NCBI GenBank assembly: GCA_965602635.1
Contig: CBFCZU010000103.1
Span: forward strand, 1 to 14,279
DNA: 14,279 bases
DNA from: CBFCZU01 sp965602635
GTDB taxonomy: Bacteria; Planctomycetota; Phycisphaerae; SM23-33
Direction of reading: 5' to 3'
The notes under the pieces were generated by a model. The model searched no databases. It saw only the letters and a program-made list of their open reading frames with translations, and was not told the origin of the DNA. Every line of letters begins with the position of its first letter. Positions within the stretch are counted from its first letter, which is position 1. Of this stretch, positions 1 to 6,329 are shown piece by piece. Made by a program: the position numbers and the translations under genes.

Positions 1-30
1 GAACTTGGCCGAGCCGGCGTGCCCGGGGCA

Positions 31-75
31 AGAAAAAAGGACGGCCCGGCCGGGCCCGCCCACTGAGAGCGGGCC
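31..75 (-). terminator. Rho-independent-type terminator after rpmA
   Basis: On the minus strand, downstream of the rpmA stop, a 7-bp GC stem (53-59 pairs with 69-75, 9-nt loop) is followed by a 14-base palindrome (43-56, which can form a 5-bp stem with a GGCC loop). A run of six T on the minus strand (33-38) comes next. Either hairpin followed by the T run looks like an intrinsic terminator. The two stems share bases 53-56, so they are alternatives. Confidence 0.6.
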
Positions 76-125
76 GAAGCCGATGAGGCCATCCTGCATG
101 CTGTCTGCCGAATCCCGCCGCCGCG

Positions 126-359
126 TCAGATGACGTCCACGAACCGGCCGCGGAAGCTCACCCTGCCGTCTGTCAGGGCAAAGAGGGTGTTGTCGCGCCC
201 TAGCCCGCACTGCCGCCCGGGCCTCATCGGCGTGCCGCACTGGCGCACGATGATGGTGCCGGCCCTGACGAACTGCCCGCCGAAACGCTTCACGCCGCGA
301 TTCTGGGCGTTGGAGTCACGCCCGTTACGCGACGAGCCCTGTCCTTTCTTGTGTGCCAT
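126..359 (-). CDS. rpmA: 50S ribosomal protein bL27
   Basis: Structural protein of the large ribosomal subunit; its N-terminal tail reaches toward the peptidyl-transferase centre. The 77-residue product begins MAHKKGQGSSRNGRDS, the bL27 hallmark, and continues with VKRFGGQFVRAGTIIVRQ and GLGRDNTLFALTDGRV. It is somewhat shorter than the roughly 85 residues usual in the family: the charged C-terminal tail is replaced by RGRFVDVI. No Firmicutes-type cleavable N-terminal extension is present. The ATG at 359 has GAGGTGA a few bases upstream. The usual upstream partner rplU (bL21) is not adjacent; the gene before it is a secreted protein of unknown function 107 bases away. A terminator hairpin follows. 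Confidence 0.97.
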   Translation of the reverse strand: MAHKKGQGSSRNGRDSNAQNRGVKRFGGQFVRAGTIIVRQCGTPMRPGRQCGLGRDNTLFALTDGRVSFRGRFVDVI

Positions 360-466
360 AAATCACCTCAACTCATGCCGGCGCCCGCCCCGACAATCCC
401 ACGATCGCCGGTTAATATCTTAGTATCGGCCTGGGCGGCTGTCAAGCCAAGTTGCGCCCCGCGGCG

Positions 467-1123
467 CTACCGCATTACCCAGTCCTTCTTGAGCAGCGAT
501 GGCTTGACGCGCGGCCTGGCGGCCGCCTCCCCGGGGACCGAGTAGCTCAACTGCAAGGTCTTGGAAACGATCATCTCGGTCCTGACGATCTCCTTGCCCG
601 CGGCGTCGCGGACCTTGACGGGAACCGGCAGGCGCAGCTTCTCACGCTCGCCACTGAGCCCGCCGATGAACAGGTCGAACCTCCGGGCCTTGGGGTCGAA
701 GTCGCGCCAGATCGCCACGCCGTCCTTGGCGTTGTCCTCGCCCTGCAACAGCCGCCCGGTGATCCCGGCAATGTCCTGCAGCAGCGGATTGTTGTGACGC
801 GCCTGAATGGCGTCGAAAACGGCAGTCGAGACCTTTTGCCCGGCACGAACGATCTCACCCGTCTCGGTGTACATCACGAATTCCGGGGCGTACACCTGGT
901 CCGCCTTGGAGCGGTTGGTCACCTGGTAGAGCAGGTACCAGTACGTCAGGGGCTTCTTCTCGCCAGGCAACTTGATGGTGATCGTCTGGGGCGCCTGGTG
1001 CTCGAACTGGAGCTCCCAATCGACCGCGACCACCTTTGGCCTGGGGACGGGGTCGTCCTCGACGGCAAGGCCCACGACGGCCGTCGCCATCGCCAGCGTC
1101 ATGATCGCCGCGCAATATCTCAT
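467..1123 (-). CDS. Secreted protein of unknown function
   Basis: A 218-residue protein I cannot assign to a named family. Residues 1-20 (MRYCAAIMTLAMATAVVGLA) look like a Sec signal peptide with probable cleavage after GLA-20, so it should act outside the cytoplasmic membrane. The mature part has many beta-type stretches (VVAVDWELQFEHQAP, YWYLLYQVTNRS, VPVKVRDAAGKEIVRTEM), suggesting an all-beta fold. That is an impression, not a domain hit. The start at 1123 is supported by AGGAG nine bases upstream; the frame stays open to 1486, but the added residues are Arg/Pro/Ala-rich and lack this site. A TTGACA promoter lies upstream. It is co-directional with rpmA and could share its transcript. Confidence 0.8.
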   Translation of the reverse strand: MRYCAAIMTLAMATAVVGLAVEDDPVPRPKVVAVDWELQFEHQAPQTITIKLPGEKKPLTYWYLLYQVTNRSKADQVYAPEFVMYTETGEIVRAGQKVSTAVFDAIQARHNNPLLQDIAGITGRLLQGEDNAKDGVAIWRDFDPKARRFDLFIGGLSGEREKLRLPVPVKVRDAAGKEIVRTEMIVSKTLQLSYSVPGEAAARPRVKPSLLKKDWVMR

Positions 1124-1199
1124 CGCGCTCACTCCTTCCCGGGCGGACTCGTCGGGCCGAACCTGCCGGCACCGCGCCGCCCAGCTTTTGCCGCCCGTA

Positions 1200-1228
1200 A
1201 AGGTACGCCATGAGGGCGGGGCTGTCAA
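1200..1228 (-). promoter_or_regulatory. Promoter of the secreted protein gene
   Basis: On the minus strand a perfect -35 TTGACA (1223-1228) is followed, after a 17-bp spacer, by TACCTT (1200-1205), a weak -10. The leader to the ATG at 1123 would be about 70 bases. The assignment rests on spacing and the perfect -35 only. Confidence 0.4.
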
Positions 1229-1287
1229 CGGCGCCGCCGCCGCAAAATCATCCCCCGCGCGGGGTAGGTATTGCCCCGCACAAGCGA

Positions 1288-1315
1288 TTGCACGGCGGCG
1301 GCAACTATGTAGTAT
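1288..1315 (+). promoter_or_regulatory. Promoter of the GNAT gene, possibly leaderless
   Basis: TTGCAC (1288-1293), a 16-bp spacer and TAGTAT (1310-1315) form a sigma-70-type promoter. Transcription would start about six to eight bases after 1315, at or next to the ATG at 1324. No Shine-Dalgarno sequence precedes that ATG, so the mRNA may be leaderless. Confidence 0.4.
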
Positions 1316-1323
1316 TGTCAGCC

Positions 1324-2226
1324 ATGTTGAAGATCGAACCGGTTGGGCGGGGCGATCTCCACCGGGCGCTGCGGCTGCTGGCCGGCGGCGAGGGGGGCGG
1401 GCGGCTGGCCCGGCTGGAGGCAATGCTCTCCGGCTCCGATGCCCAGCGCTGCAAGCTGTGGTGGGCACGGACGTTGAGGGGCCCACGCGCCGCCGCCATG
1501 ACCGCCCTCAACCCCGGGCGATGCGCAATGGTCTTCCACTCGGCGCCCCCACGCGGAAAATCGGGCGTCCGCATCCTCTCCCACCTGATCGCCGAGCTGA
1601 CCGGCGCGACGCTGGCCGGCGGGGCGGCGTTCGCCCAGGTTATGATCCCCCCGGGGGATGCCCGCCCGGCCGAGGCCTTCCAGCAGGCCGGCTACAGCCG
1701 CCTCGCCGAGCTGATCTACCTGAGGCGAGGCATGCGGCGCGAGCTCCCGATGGGCGATTCGGGCCTCACCTGGGAGCCCTTCAGCCGCGGCCACGAGCGG
1801 CGCCTGGAGGAGGTCATCGCCGACACCTACACCGGCAGCCGGGACTGCTCGGGACTGCTTGGCCTGCGCGAGATGTCCGACGTGGTTGCCGCCCACAAGG
1901 CCAGCGGCATCTTCCGCCCCGAGAGCTGGTGGATACCCACCTCCGGCGGCGAGCCGGTGGGGTGCGTGCTGGTCAACGGCGCGCCGGGCGGGGGCAACGC
2001 GTGCGACCTGGTGTACCTGGGGACGCGCCCCAAGTGGCGACGCAAAGGCTTCGGGCGCATGATGCTCCGACACGCCCTTGCGCACGCGGCCGCGGGGGGA
2101 ATGAAGCGGATGCACCTGGCGGTGGACTCCTCGAACGCCGTGGCGGTCCGCCTCTATCGCCAGGAAGGTTTTCGCGAGCGGGCCCGCCAGGACGTGTACA
2201 TAAAGCCGGCCGGCGGCGGAGCGTGA
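1324..2226 (+). CDS. GNAT family N-acetyltransferase
   Basis: Predicted acyl-CoA-dependent N-acetyltransferase of 300 residues; the substrate is unknown. The C-terminal half carries the GNAT core: a beta strand CDLVYLGTRPKW, then the acetyl-CoA pyrophosphate loop R239-R-K-G242-F-G244 leading into helix RMMLRHALAHAA, then MHLAVDSSNAVAVRLYRQEGF (residues 263-283), the typical motif-B strand and helix with Asn and Tyr. Residues 1-140 may be a degenerate second GNAT repeat, since the length is about twice a single domain and ends in EAFQQAGYSRLAEL, which resembles the LYxxxGF ending. ATG 1324 is chosen because family-like sequence begins there. The frame is open back to 1210, but that segment is low-complexity Pro/Gly. 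It sits upstream of dnaA in the same direction. Confidence 0.8.
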   Translation: MLKIEPVGRGDLHRALRLLAGGEGGGRLARLEAMLSGSDAQRCKLWWARTLRGPRAAAMTALNPGRCAMVFHSAPPRGKSGVRILSHLIAELTGATLAGGAAFAQVMIPPGDARPAEAFQQAGYSRLAELIYLRRGMRRELPMGDSGLTWEPFSRGHERRLEEVIADTYTGSRDCSGLLGLREMSDVVAAHKASGIFRPESWWIPTSGGEPVGCVLVNGAPGGGNACDLVYLGTRPKWRRKGFGRMMLRHALAHAAAGGMKRMHLAVDSSNAVAVRLYRQEGFRERARQDVYIKPAGGGA

Positions 2227-2259
2227 TCCGGGCGTCAAGATGCCCGTTCGTGGACTGTC

Positions 2260-2268
2260 TGTGAATAA
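2260..2268 (-). promoter_or_regulatory. DnaA box (TTATTCACA)
   Basis: TGTGAATAA on the plus strand is TTATTCACA on the minus strand, which fits the TTATNCACA DnaA-box consensus. It lies in the relatively AT-rich gap upstream of dnaA, beside an A-rich stretch around 2278-2287, and has the same orientation as the box at 2328. Confidence 0.65.
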
Positions 2269-2327
2269 GTGGTGGAAGAAAAAAATCTTCTCCGCCCAAG
2301 TTTACGTTCCGTCGAACCTTGCTTGAG

Positions 2328-2336
2328 TGTGGATAA
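2328..2336 (-). promoter_or_regulatory. DnaA box (TTATCCACA)
   Basis: TGTGGATAA is the reverse complement of TTATCCACA, the perfect high-affinity DnaA box. It ends 20 bases before the -35 element of the dnaA promoter, so bound DnaA could repress its own transcription or nucleate origin opening. It is 68 bases from the box at 2260 and in the same orientation. Confidence 0.8.
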
Positions 2337-2356
2337 CAAATCGGCGATTTAGGCGG

Positions 2357-2384
2357 TTGACAGAAATCGGATTGCCTGTAAATT
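2357..2384 (+). promoter_or_regulatory. dnaA promoter
   Basis: Perfect -35 TTGACA (2357-2362), a 16-bp spacer and a TAAATT -10 (2379-2384). The predicted start near 2391 leaves a leader of about 107 bases. A perfect 10-base palindrome, ACTTCGAAGT (2401-2410), lies just inside the leader and could be an operator. Confidence 0.6.
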
Positions 2385-2497
2385 CGCCCCTGCAGTGCAC
2401 ACTTCGAAGTACGGAGTGAGTTGCACGTGTTCGCGTCGCAGCCGGGCGTGAAGGGCGTTTCCGAAGGTGCCGTTTGTCGATCCTCTAGGGACAGAAT

Positions 2498-3913
2498 ATG
2501 AGCGTTGCGGAGAGTGTCTGCGCCAACGGCGAACTGCTCAGTTCGATTCGCGCGGCGACGCATCGCCGGATCGGGACGCAGAAATTCGACGCGTGGTTCA
2601 AGCACGGCACCAGCATCTCCTTCCTGGACGGGCACTTAAAGGTGGGGGCGGCGAATCCGTTCATCGCCGGGTGGATCGCCAGCCACTTCTCCGAGGCCCT
2701 CGCCGCCGCCGCCGGTGAGGTCACCCGCGTCAAGGTCACGGTCTCCGTCAGCGTCGATCCCGCCCTCAGCGGGCTGATGCGCAAGCGCCAGCTCGACGAC
2801 CAGGCCAGCATCGTCTCGCGCGACACCTCGGGACGCACGCGCCGCCGGAAGAGGACCACCCGGCGGCTGCGGCACAACCTGGACGACTTCATCGTGGGCT
2901 CGTCCAACCGACTGGCGTACTCCGCGGCCAAGGCCGTTGGCGACAGCGGAAAGGCCCAGTTCAATCCGCTGTTCATCCACGGCACCTGCGGCATCGGCAA
3001 GACCCACCTGCTTCAGGGAATCTGCAACGCCGCCGCCGAAACCCACAACAACGGATCGGCCCTGAAGTGGAAGTACATCACGGCCGAGGAGTTCACCAAC
3101 GACTTCATCGAGGCCATTAAGACCAAGAAGCTCGAGCGGTTCCGCCAGGCCTACCGCCGGCTCGACCTGCTGGCCATCGACGACGTGCACTTCCTGGCCG
3201 CCAAGAAGGCCACGCAGGAGGAGTTCCTGCACACCTTCAACACCATCGAGGCGTCGGGCAAGCAGGTGGTAATGGCCTCGGACGCCCACCCCCGGCTGCT
3301 GGGGCGGCTCACCGAGCAACTGGTCAGCCGGTTCCTCTCCGGGATGGTCGTCAAGATCGACCCCCCGGACCGGGCCACGCGGATGGAGATCCTCAAGCAC
3401 TTCGCCGCCCGGATGAAGCTCTCGGTCCGCGAGGAGGTGCTCGACTACGTCGCGCTCCACCTGCGGGCGTCGGTGCGGGAGCTTGAGGGGACGCTGGTGA
3501 AGCTCTCCGCCCTTTCGCATCTGGCCAAGCAGCCGGTGGGCCTCCAGATGGCCCAGGACGCGCTGGCGGACTTCCTGGCGCAGACCGGCAGCGCGATCAC
3601 ACTGGGGGACATCGAATCGGCGGTGTCCGCCTTTTTCGCCATCACCCCGGCGGACCTTCACTCGTCGCGGCGGACGCAGACGGTCAGCTTGGCGCGCAGC
3701 TTCGCGATGTTCCTGGCCCGGCGGCATACCCGGATGAGCTTCCCGGAGATCGGGCGGTTCATGGGCAAGAACCACTCCTCGGTGGTCCTGGCCGTCCAGC
3801 GGATGGAGAAGATGCTGGGCGACAGCACCCCCTGCCGCTGGCTTACACCCGCCGGGCCGAAGACCATGCCGCCGCGGGCACTGCTGAACCTGCTGACCGA
3901 ACAGCTCGCATGA
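2498..3913 (+). CDS. dnaA: Chromosomal replication initiator DnaA
   Basis: AAA+ ATPase that binds DnaA boxes and opens the replication origin. The product is 471 residues. Domain I is residues about 10-70 (FDAWF, NPFIAGWIASHF). A short basic linker follows, then the AAA+ domain: FIVGSSNRLA, Walker A GTCGIGKTH (162-170), Walker B LLAIDDVHF (224-232), and the box-VII region LVSRFLSGMVVKIDPP with the arginine finger. Domain IV ends in a helix-turn-helix signature GKNHSSVVLA (423-432). Most bacteria have GRDHTTVxHA: the base-contacting His is kept, but Asp is Asn and both Thr are Ser. The start has AGGGA upstream. A perfect DnaA box and a TTGACA promoter precede it, pointing to autoregulation. 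dnaN is not next to it; a metal permease follows. Confidence 0.96.
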   Translation: MSVAESVCANGELLSSIRAATHRRIGTQKFDAWFKHGTSISFLDGHLKVGAANPFIAGWIASHFSEALAAAAGEVTRVKVTVSVSVDPALSGLMRKRQLDDQASIVSRDTSGRTRRRKRTTRRLRHNLDDFIVGSSNRLAYSAAKAVGDSGKAQFNPLFIHGTCGIGKTHLLQGICNAAAETHNNGSALKWKYITAEEFTNDFIEAIKTKKLERFRQAYRRLDLLAIDDVHFLAAKKATQEEFLHTFNTIEASGKQVVMASDAHPRLLGRLTEQLVSRFLSGMVVKIDPPDRATRMEILKHFAARMKLSVREEVLDYVALHLRASVRELEGTLVKLSALSHLAKQPVGLQMAQDALADFLAQTGSAITLGDIESAVSAFFAITPADLHSSRRTQTVSLARSFAMFLARRHTRMSFPEIGRFMGKNHSSVVLAVQRMEKMLGDSTPCRWLTPAGPKTMPPRALLNLLTEQLA

Positions 3914-3936
3914 CACACCGGACGGCGCCGGTGTGT
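3911..3936 (+). terminator. Hairpin overlapping the dnaA stop codon
   Basis: ACACACCGG (3913-3921) pairs perfectly with CCGGTGTGT (3928-3936) around a 6-nt loop. The A of the TGA stop is the first base of the stem. No T run follows, so this may be a Rho-dependent or 3'-end-stabilising structure rather than a classic intrinsic terminator. Confidence 0.45.
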
Positions 3937-3939
3937 AGC

Positions 3940-4060
3940 TTCACTCACGGACGGGCGCCCGGACCCGGAGGGCGGCATCTGTCCCGAGGGAGCGGGTGAA
4001 AACCAGGCCGGAGCTGCAGTCCGTGGCTGATCACGGAAGGCCTCCGGGCCGGGCGCCAAA
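3940..4060 (+). promoter_or_regulatory. Structured GC-rich leader, weakly riboswitch-like
   Basis: This stretch in the 284-base gap between dnaA and the permease holds several short inverted repeats: CGGGCGCCCG (3952-3961), CCGTG/CACGG around GCTGAT (4021-4036) and GGCC/GGCC (4039-4050). Between them, 3987-4020 (AGGGAGCGGGTGAAAACC, then GGAGCTGCAGT) loosely resembles the conserved core of cobalamin riboswitches (GGGAAnnnGGTGnnAA, then GGAGCTG). However, the P5 stem is weak and no B12 box was found at the 3' side. Best described as a possible structured cis-regulatory leader for the metal permease. The rest of the gap, 4061-4197, shows no clear feature apart from the permease ribosome binding site. 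Confidence 0.2.
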
Positions 4061-4197
4061 TTCATCTCACCCACACAGCATCATGGGCCCGCCCCGCGCG
4101 GAGCCTTTCTCGCCGGCCCAACTGTTCATCCCGCCGCGGTGCGCATATCATGGAATGGAAAGGAACGCCCGGCCGGGACCGGCCGCGGAAAGACACC

Positions 4198-5475
4198 ATG
4201 CCCGAGTGGCTCTACGAGATACCGGTGGGGTTCTGGGACGTGTTGACGGACATGGCCCCGTACCTGCTGTTCGGCTTTTTCGTGGCCGGACTGCTGTCGG
4301 TGGCCCTCTCGCCCCGCCTGGTGGAGCGGCACCTGGGCGGTCGCGGGCTCGCCCCTGTGCTTAAGGCGGCCGTCTTCGGCGTGCCCCTGCCGCTGTGCTC
4401 CTGCGGGGTGATCCCCGTCTCCGCGTCGCTGCGTCGGCACGGCGCCAGCCGGGCGGCCACCACCTCCTTCCTCATCGCCACGCCCCAGGACGGGGTTGAC
4501 AGCGTTATGGTGACCTTCAGCCTGCTGGGCGGCGTGTTCGCCATCTTCCGCCCGATCGTCGCCCTGCTCAGCGGCGTGGTCGGCGGGCTGTTGGTATCGC
4601 TGCTCGGGGGCGACAAGGGCGACGCCGGCGCGCCCGCGAACCGGCCCCCCGAGCGCGACCCGCCCGCCAACGGGCGCGCGTGGCTCGCCCGGGCGCTTGC
4701 CTACGGATTCGGCGACCTACCCCGCGACATCGGCCGGGCGCTGCTCATCGGGCTGGCCGTCGCAGCCCTGATATCGGTGGCCGTGCCCAAGGACTACTTC
4801 GCCCCCTACCTCGGCGGCGGAATCGGCGCCATGCTCATCATGATGCTGCTGGGCGTGCCGGTGTACGTCTGCGCGACCGCGTCGGTGCCGATCGCCGCGG
4901 CGCTGATCCTCAAGGGCGTCTCGCCCGGGGCGGCGCTGGTGTTCCTGATGACGGGCCCGGCCACCAACGCCGCGACCATCAGCACGGTCTGGAAGGTGAT
5001 GGGCAGGCGGACGGCCATGATCTACCTTGCCACCGTCGCCGGCAGCGCCCTTGCGGCGGGGCTGGCGCTCGACTACATCTTCCACGGGGCGGGCACGTCG
5101 CCGGCCCCGGGCATGGGCTGGATGCTGCCGCCGGCGGTCAAGGCCGCCAGCGCGGTGGCGCTGCTGGCGATCCTCGCCTGGGCCATGGCCAGCCCCATGC
5201 TCGCCAGGCGCAAAGGAGCGACTGCGATGTTTGAGCAAACGTCCGGCCAGAGGCTCAAGATCAGCGGCATGACCTGCACCCACTGCGCCGCCAGCGTGCG
5301 GCGGGCACTGCTGGAATGCGCCGGCGTGGTGTCGGCCCGGGTGGACCTCGACACCGGCCTGGCCGAGGTCGCCGGTGAGGGGATTGACCCCGCCCAGTTG
5401 GCCGCCGCCGTCAAGGCCGTCGGGTACGAGGCTAAGCTGCTCAACGCCGAGGCCGCAGAGCAAGAGGACAGTTGA
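4198..5475 (+). CDS. Two-repeat metal-efflux permease with C-terminal HMA domain
   Basis: Predicted inner-membrane exporter of the ArsP_1/DUF318-type permease superfamily, close to the SO_0444-type Cu/Zn efflux transporters by recall; the metal is not proven. The product is 425 residues. Two homologous membrane halves each contain a cysteine loop: GVPLPLCSCGVIPVSASLRR (61-80, C67 and C69) and GVPVYVCATASVPIAAALIL (219-238, C225). They are followed by TPQDGVDS (95-102) and TGPATNAAT (252-260). Hydrophobic spans include about 21-38, 106-136, 181-196, 208-240, 274-292 and 312-333. Residues about 350-415 form an HMA heavy-metal-binding domain with GMTCTHC (C360, C363). The start at 4198 has GGAAAG upstream; the earlier in-frame ATG at 4150 has no ribosome binding site. 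Its stop overlaps the next gene's ATG. Confidence 0.85.
   Translation: MPEWLYEIPVGFWDVLTDMAPYLLFGFFVAGLLSVALSPRLVERHLGGRGLAPVLKAAVFGVPLPLCSCGVIPVSASLRRHGASRAATTSFLIATPQDGVDSVMVTFSLLGGVFAIFRPIVALLSGVVGGLLVSLLGGDKGDAGAPANRPPERDPPANGRAWLARALAYGFGDLPRDIGRALLIGLAVAALISVAVPKDYFAPYLGGGIGAMLIMMLLGVPVYVCATASVPIAAALILKGVSPGAALVFLMTGPATNAATISTVWKVMGRRTAMIYLATVAGSALAAGLALDYIFHGAGTSPAPGMGWMLPPAVKAASAVALLAILAWAMASPMLARRKGATAMFEQTSGQRLKISGMTCTHCAASVRRALLECAGVVSARVDLDTGLAEVAGEGIDPAQLAAAVKAVGYEAKLLNAEAAEQEDS
5227..5475 (+). CDS. Possible internal translation product: free HMA metallochaperone
   Basis: Within the permease gene, in the same frame, ATG 5227 (residue Met344) is preceded by AAAGGAG (5212-5218) with an 8-base gap, a near-ideal ribosome binding site. 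Initiation here would give an 82-residue soluble protein starting MFEQTSGQRLKISG that contains the whole HMA domain with CTHC, the size of CopZ/Atx1-type copper chaperones. The start falls between the last membrane span and the HMA fold, where a domain boundary would be. Producing a separate chaperone from a transporter gene is known for E. coli copA, by frameshifting; here it would be by internal initiation. The site alone does not prove it is used. Confidence 0.35.
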   Translation: MFEQTSGQRLKISGMTCTHCAASVRRALLECAGVVSARVDLDTGLAEVAGEGIDPAQLAAAVKAVGYEAKLLNAEAAEQEDS

Positions 5476-6329
5476 TGTCCCCCAGGCGGGTGGCGATCGT
5501 TACGGGTGCCTCCAGCGGTATGGGCCTGGCGACGGCGATGGCGCTTGCCCGGCGGAAGTACGCCGTGCTGCTGGCGGCGCGGCGAACCGACAGGCTCACC
5601 GAGGCGGCCAAGCGTTGCGAGCAGGCCGGCGGCGTCGCGCGGGCCGTCACCACCGACGTCACCGACCGGCGACAGGTGGAGGCCCTGGTCTCGGCCGCGG
5701 CCGGCGAGTTCGGGCGCGTGGACGTGATGGTCAACAACGCCGGCGTCGGGCTCTTCGCCCGGGTCCACGAAACCACCGACGCCGACATGCGGGCGATCTT
5801 CGAGACCAACTTCTTCAGCGTCTTCAACGGCTGCAAGGCCGTCGCGCCGATCATGATCCGCCAGGGCGGCGGGCACATATTCAACGTCTCGTCGGTGATC
5901 GGCAAGCGTGGCACGCCCTTCCACGGTGCCTACTGCGCGACGAAGTTCGCCGTCTGCGGGCTGACCGACTCGCTCCGGGTGGAGCTGGCCGTCCATAAGG
6001 TGCGCGTCACCTCCGTCTGCCCGGCGCTGACGGCGACGGAGTTCTTCGACCACTCGCCGCGCGGCCGGCGGGCCCGGTCGAGCTTCAGGACGTTCACGTC
6101 GCTGACGCCGGCGGCCGTGGTGGGCAGGAAGATCGCCGCCACTGTCGGCAGGAACGTCCCCGAGCTGGTGTTCACCCCCGGAGGGAAGTTCCTGACGCTG
6201 ATAGCCGCGCTCTGCCCCCGAGCGGCCGACGCCATGATGCGGCTCTACCACGACGACCTGGCAAAGCGCCTGCGCGGAGCCGACGAGGCCGAGGACAGCG
6301 GCGATGAGGCTGTCACGCCGCGAGGCTAG
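5475..6329 (+). CDS. Short-chain dehydrogenase/reductase (classical SDR)
   Basis: NAD(P)-dependent oxidoreductase of 284 residues, probably cytoplasmic; the substrate is unknown. It has the Rossmann motif TGASSGMG (10-17), NNAG (87-90), and the catalytic set S140 in FNVSS, Y153 and K157 in YCATK. ARRTDR (35-40), with basic residues after the second strand, favours NADP(H). The C-terminal part (about 190-284) is longer than in 250-residue SDRs and includes FTPGGKFLTLIAALCPRAAD, a hydrophobic stretch seen in SDRs that associate with membranes or bind lipid-like substrates. The ATG at 5475 overlaps the permease TGA by one base (TGATG) and has GAGGA upstream, so translation is coupled to the transporter. 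Its stop shares CTAG with the convergent lipoprotein gene. Confidence 0.9.
   Translation: MSPRRVAIVTGASSGMGLATAMALARRKYAVLLAARRTDRLTEAAKRCEQAGGVARAVTTDVTDRRQVEALVSAAAGEFGRVDVMVNNAGVGLFARVHETTDADMRAIFETNFFSVFNGCKAVAPIMIRQGGGHIFNVSSVIGKRGTPFHGAYCATKFAVCGLTDSLRVELAVHKVRVTSVCPALTATEFFDHSPRGRRARSSFRTFTSLTPAAVVGRKIAATVGRNVPELVFTPGGKFLTLIAALCPRAADAMMRLYHDDLAKRLRGADEAEDSGDEAVTPRG

Noticed and set aside
1210..1323. N-terminal extension of the GNAT protein
   Set aside because: The extra 38 residues are Pro/Gly/His-rich, overlap the likely promoter, and family-like sequence begins at 1324.
972..2264. Long open frames antisense or out of frame to real genes, such as 452-1213 (+), 972-2264 (+), 2636-3916 (-), 7589-9133 (+) and 9614-10636 (+)
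   Set aside because: They overlap well-recognised genes in other frames, have Arg/Pro/Gly/Ala-rich low-complexity products with no motifs, and are expected in very GC-rich DNA.
4135..4149. A 15-base sequence, CGCGGTGCGCAYATC, shared by the upstream regions of the permease (4135-4149) and catalase (13376-13390)
   Set aside because: With one mismatch, a few such pairs are expected by chance in 14 kb of GC-rich sequence, and the distances to the start codons differ (48 and 20 bases).
4150..4197. Earlier in-frame ATG for the metal permease
   Set aside because: No Shine-Dalgarno sequence precedes 4150 and the extra residues are charged and non-conserved in appearance; 4198 has GGAAAG at good spacing.
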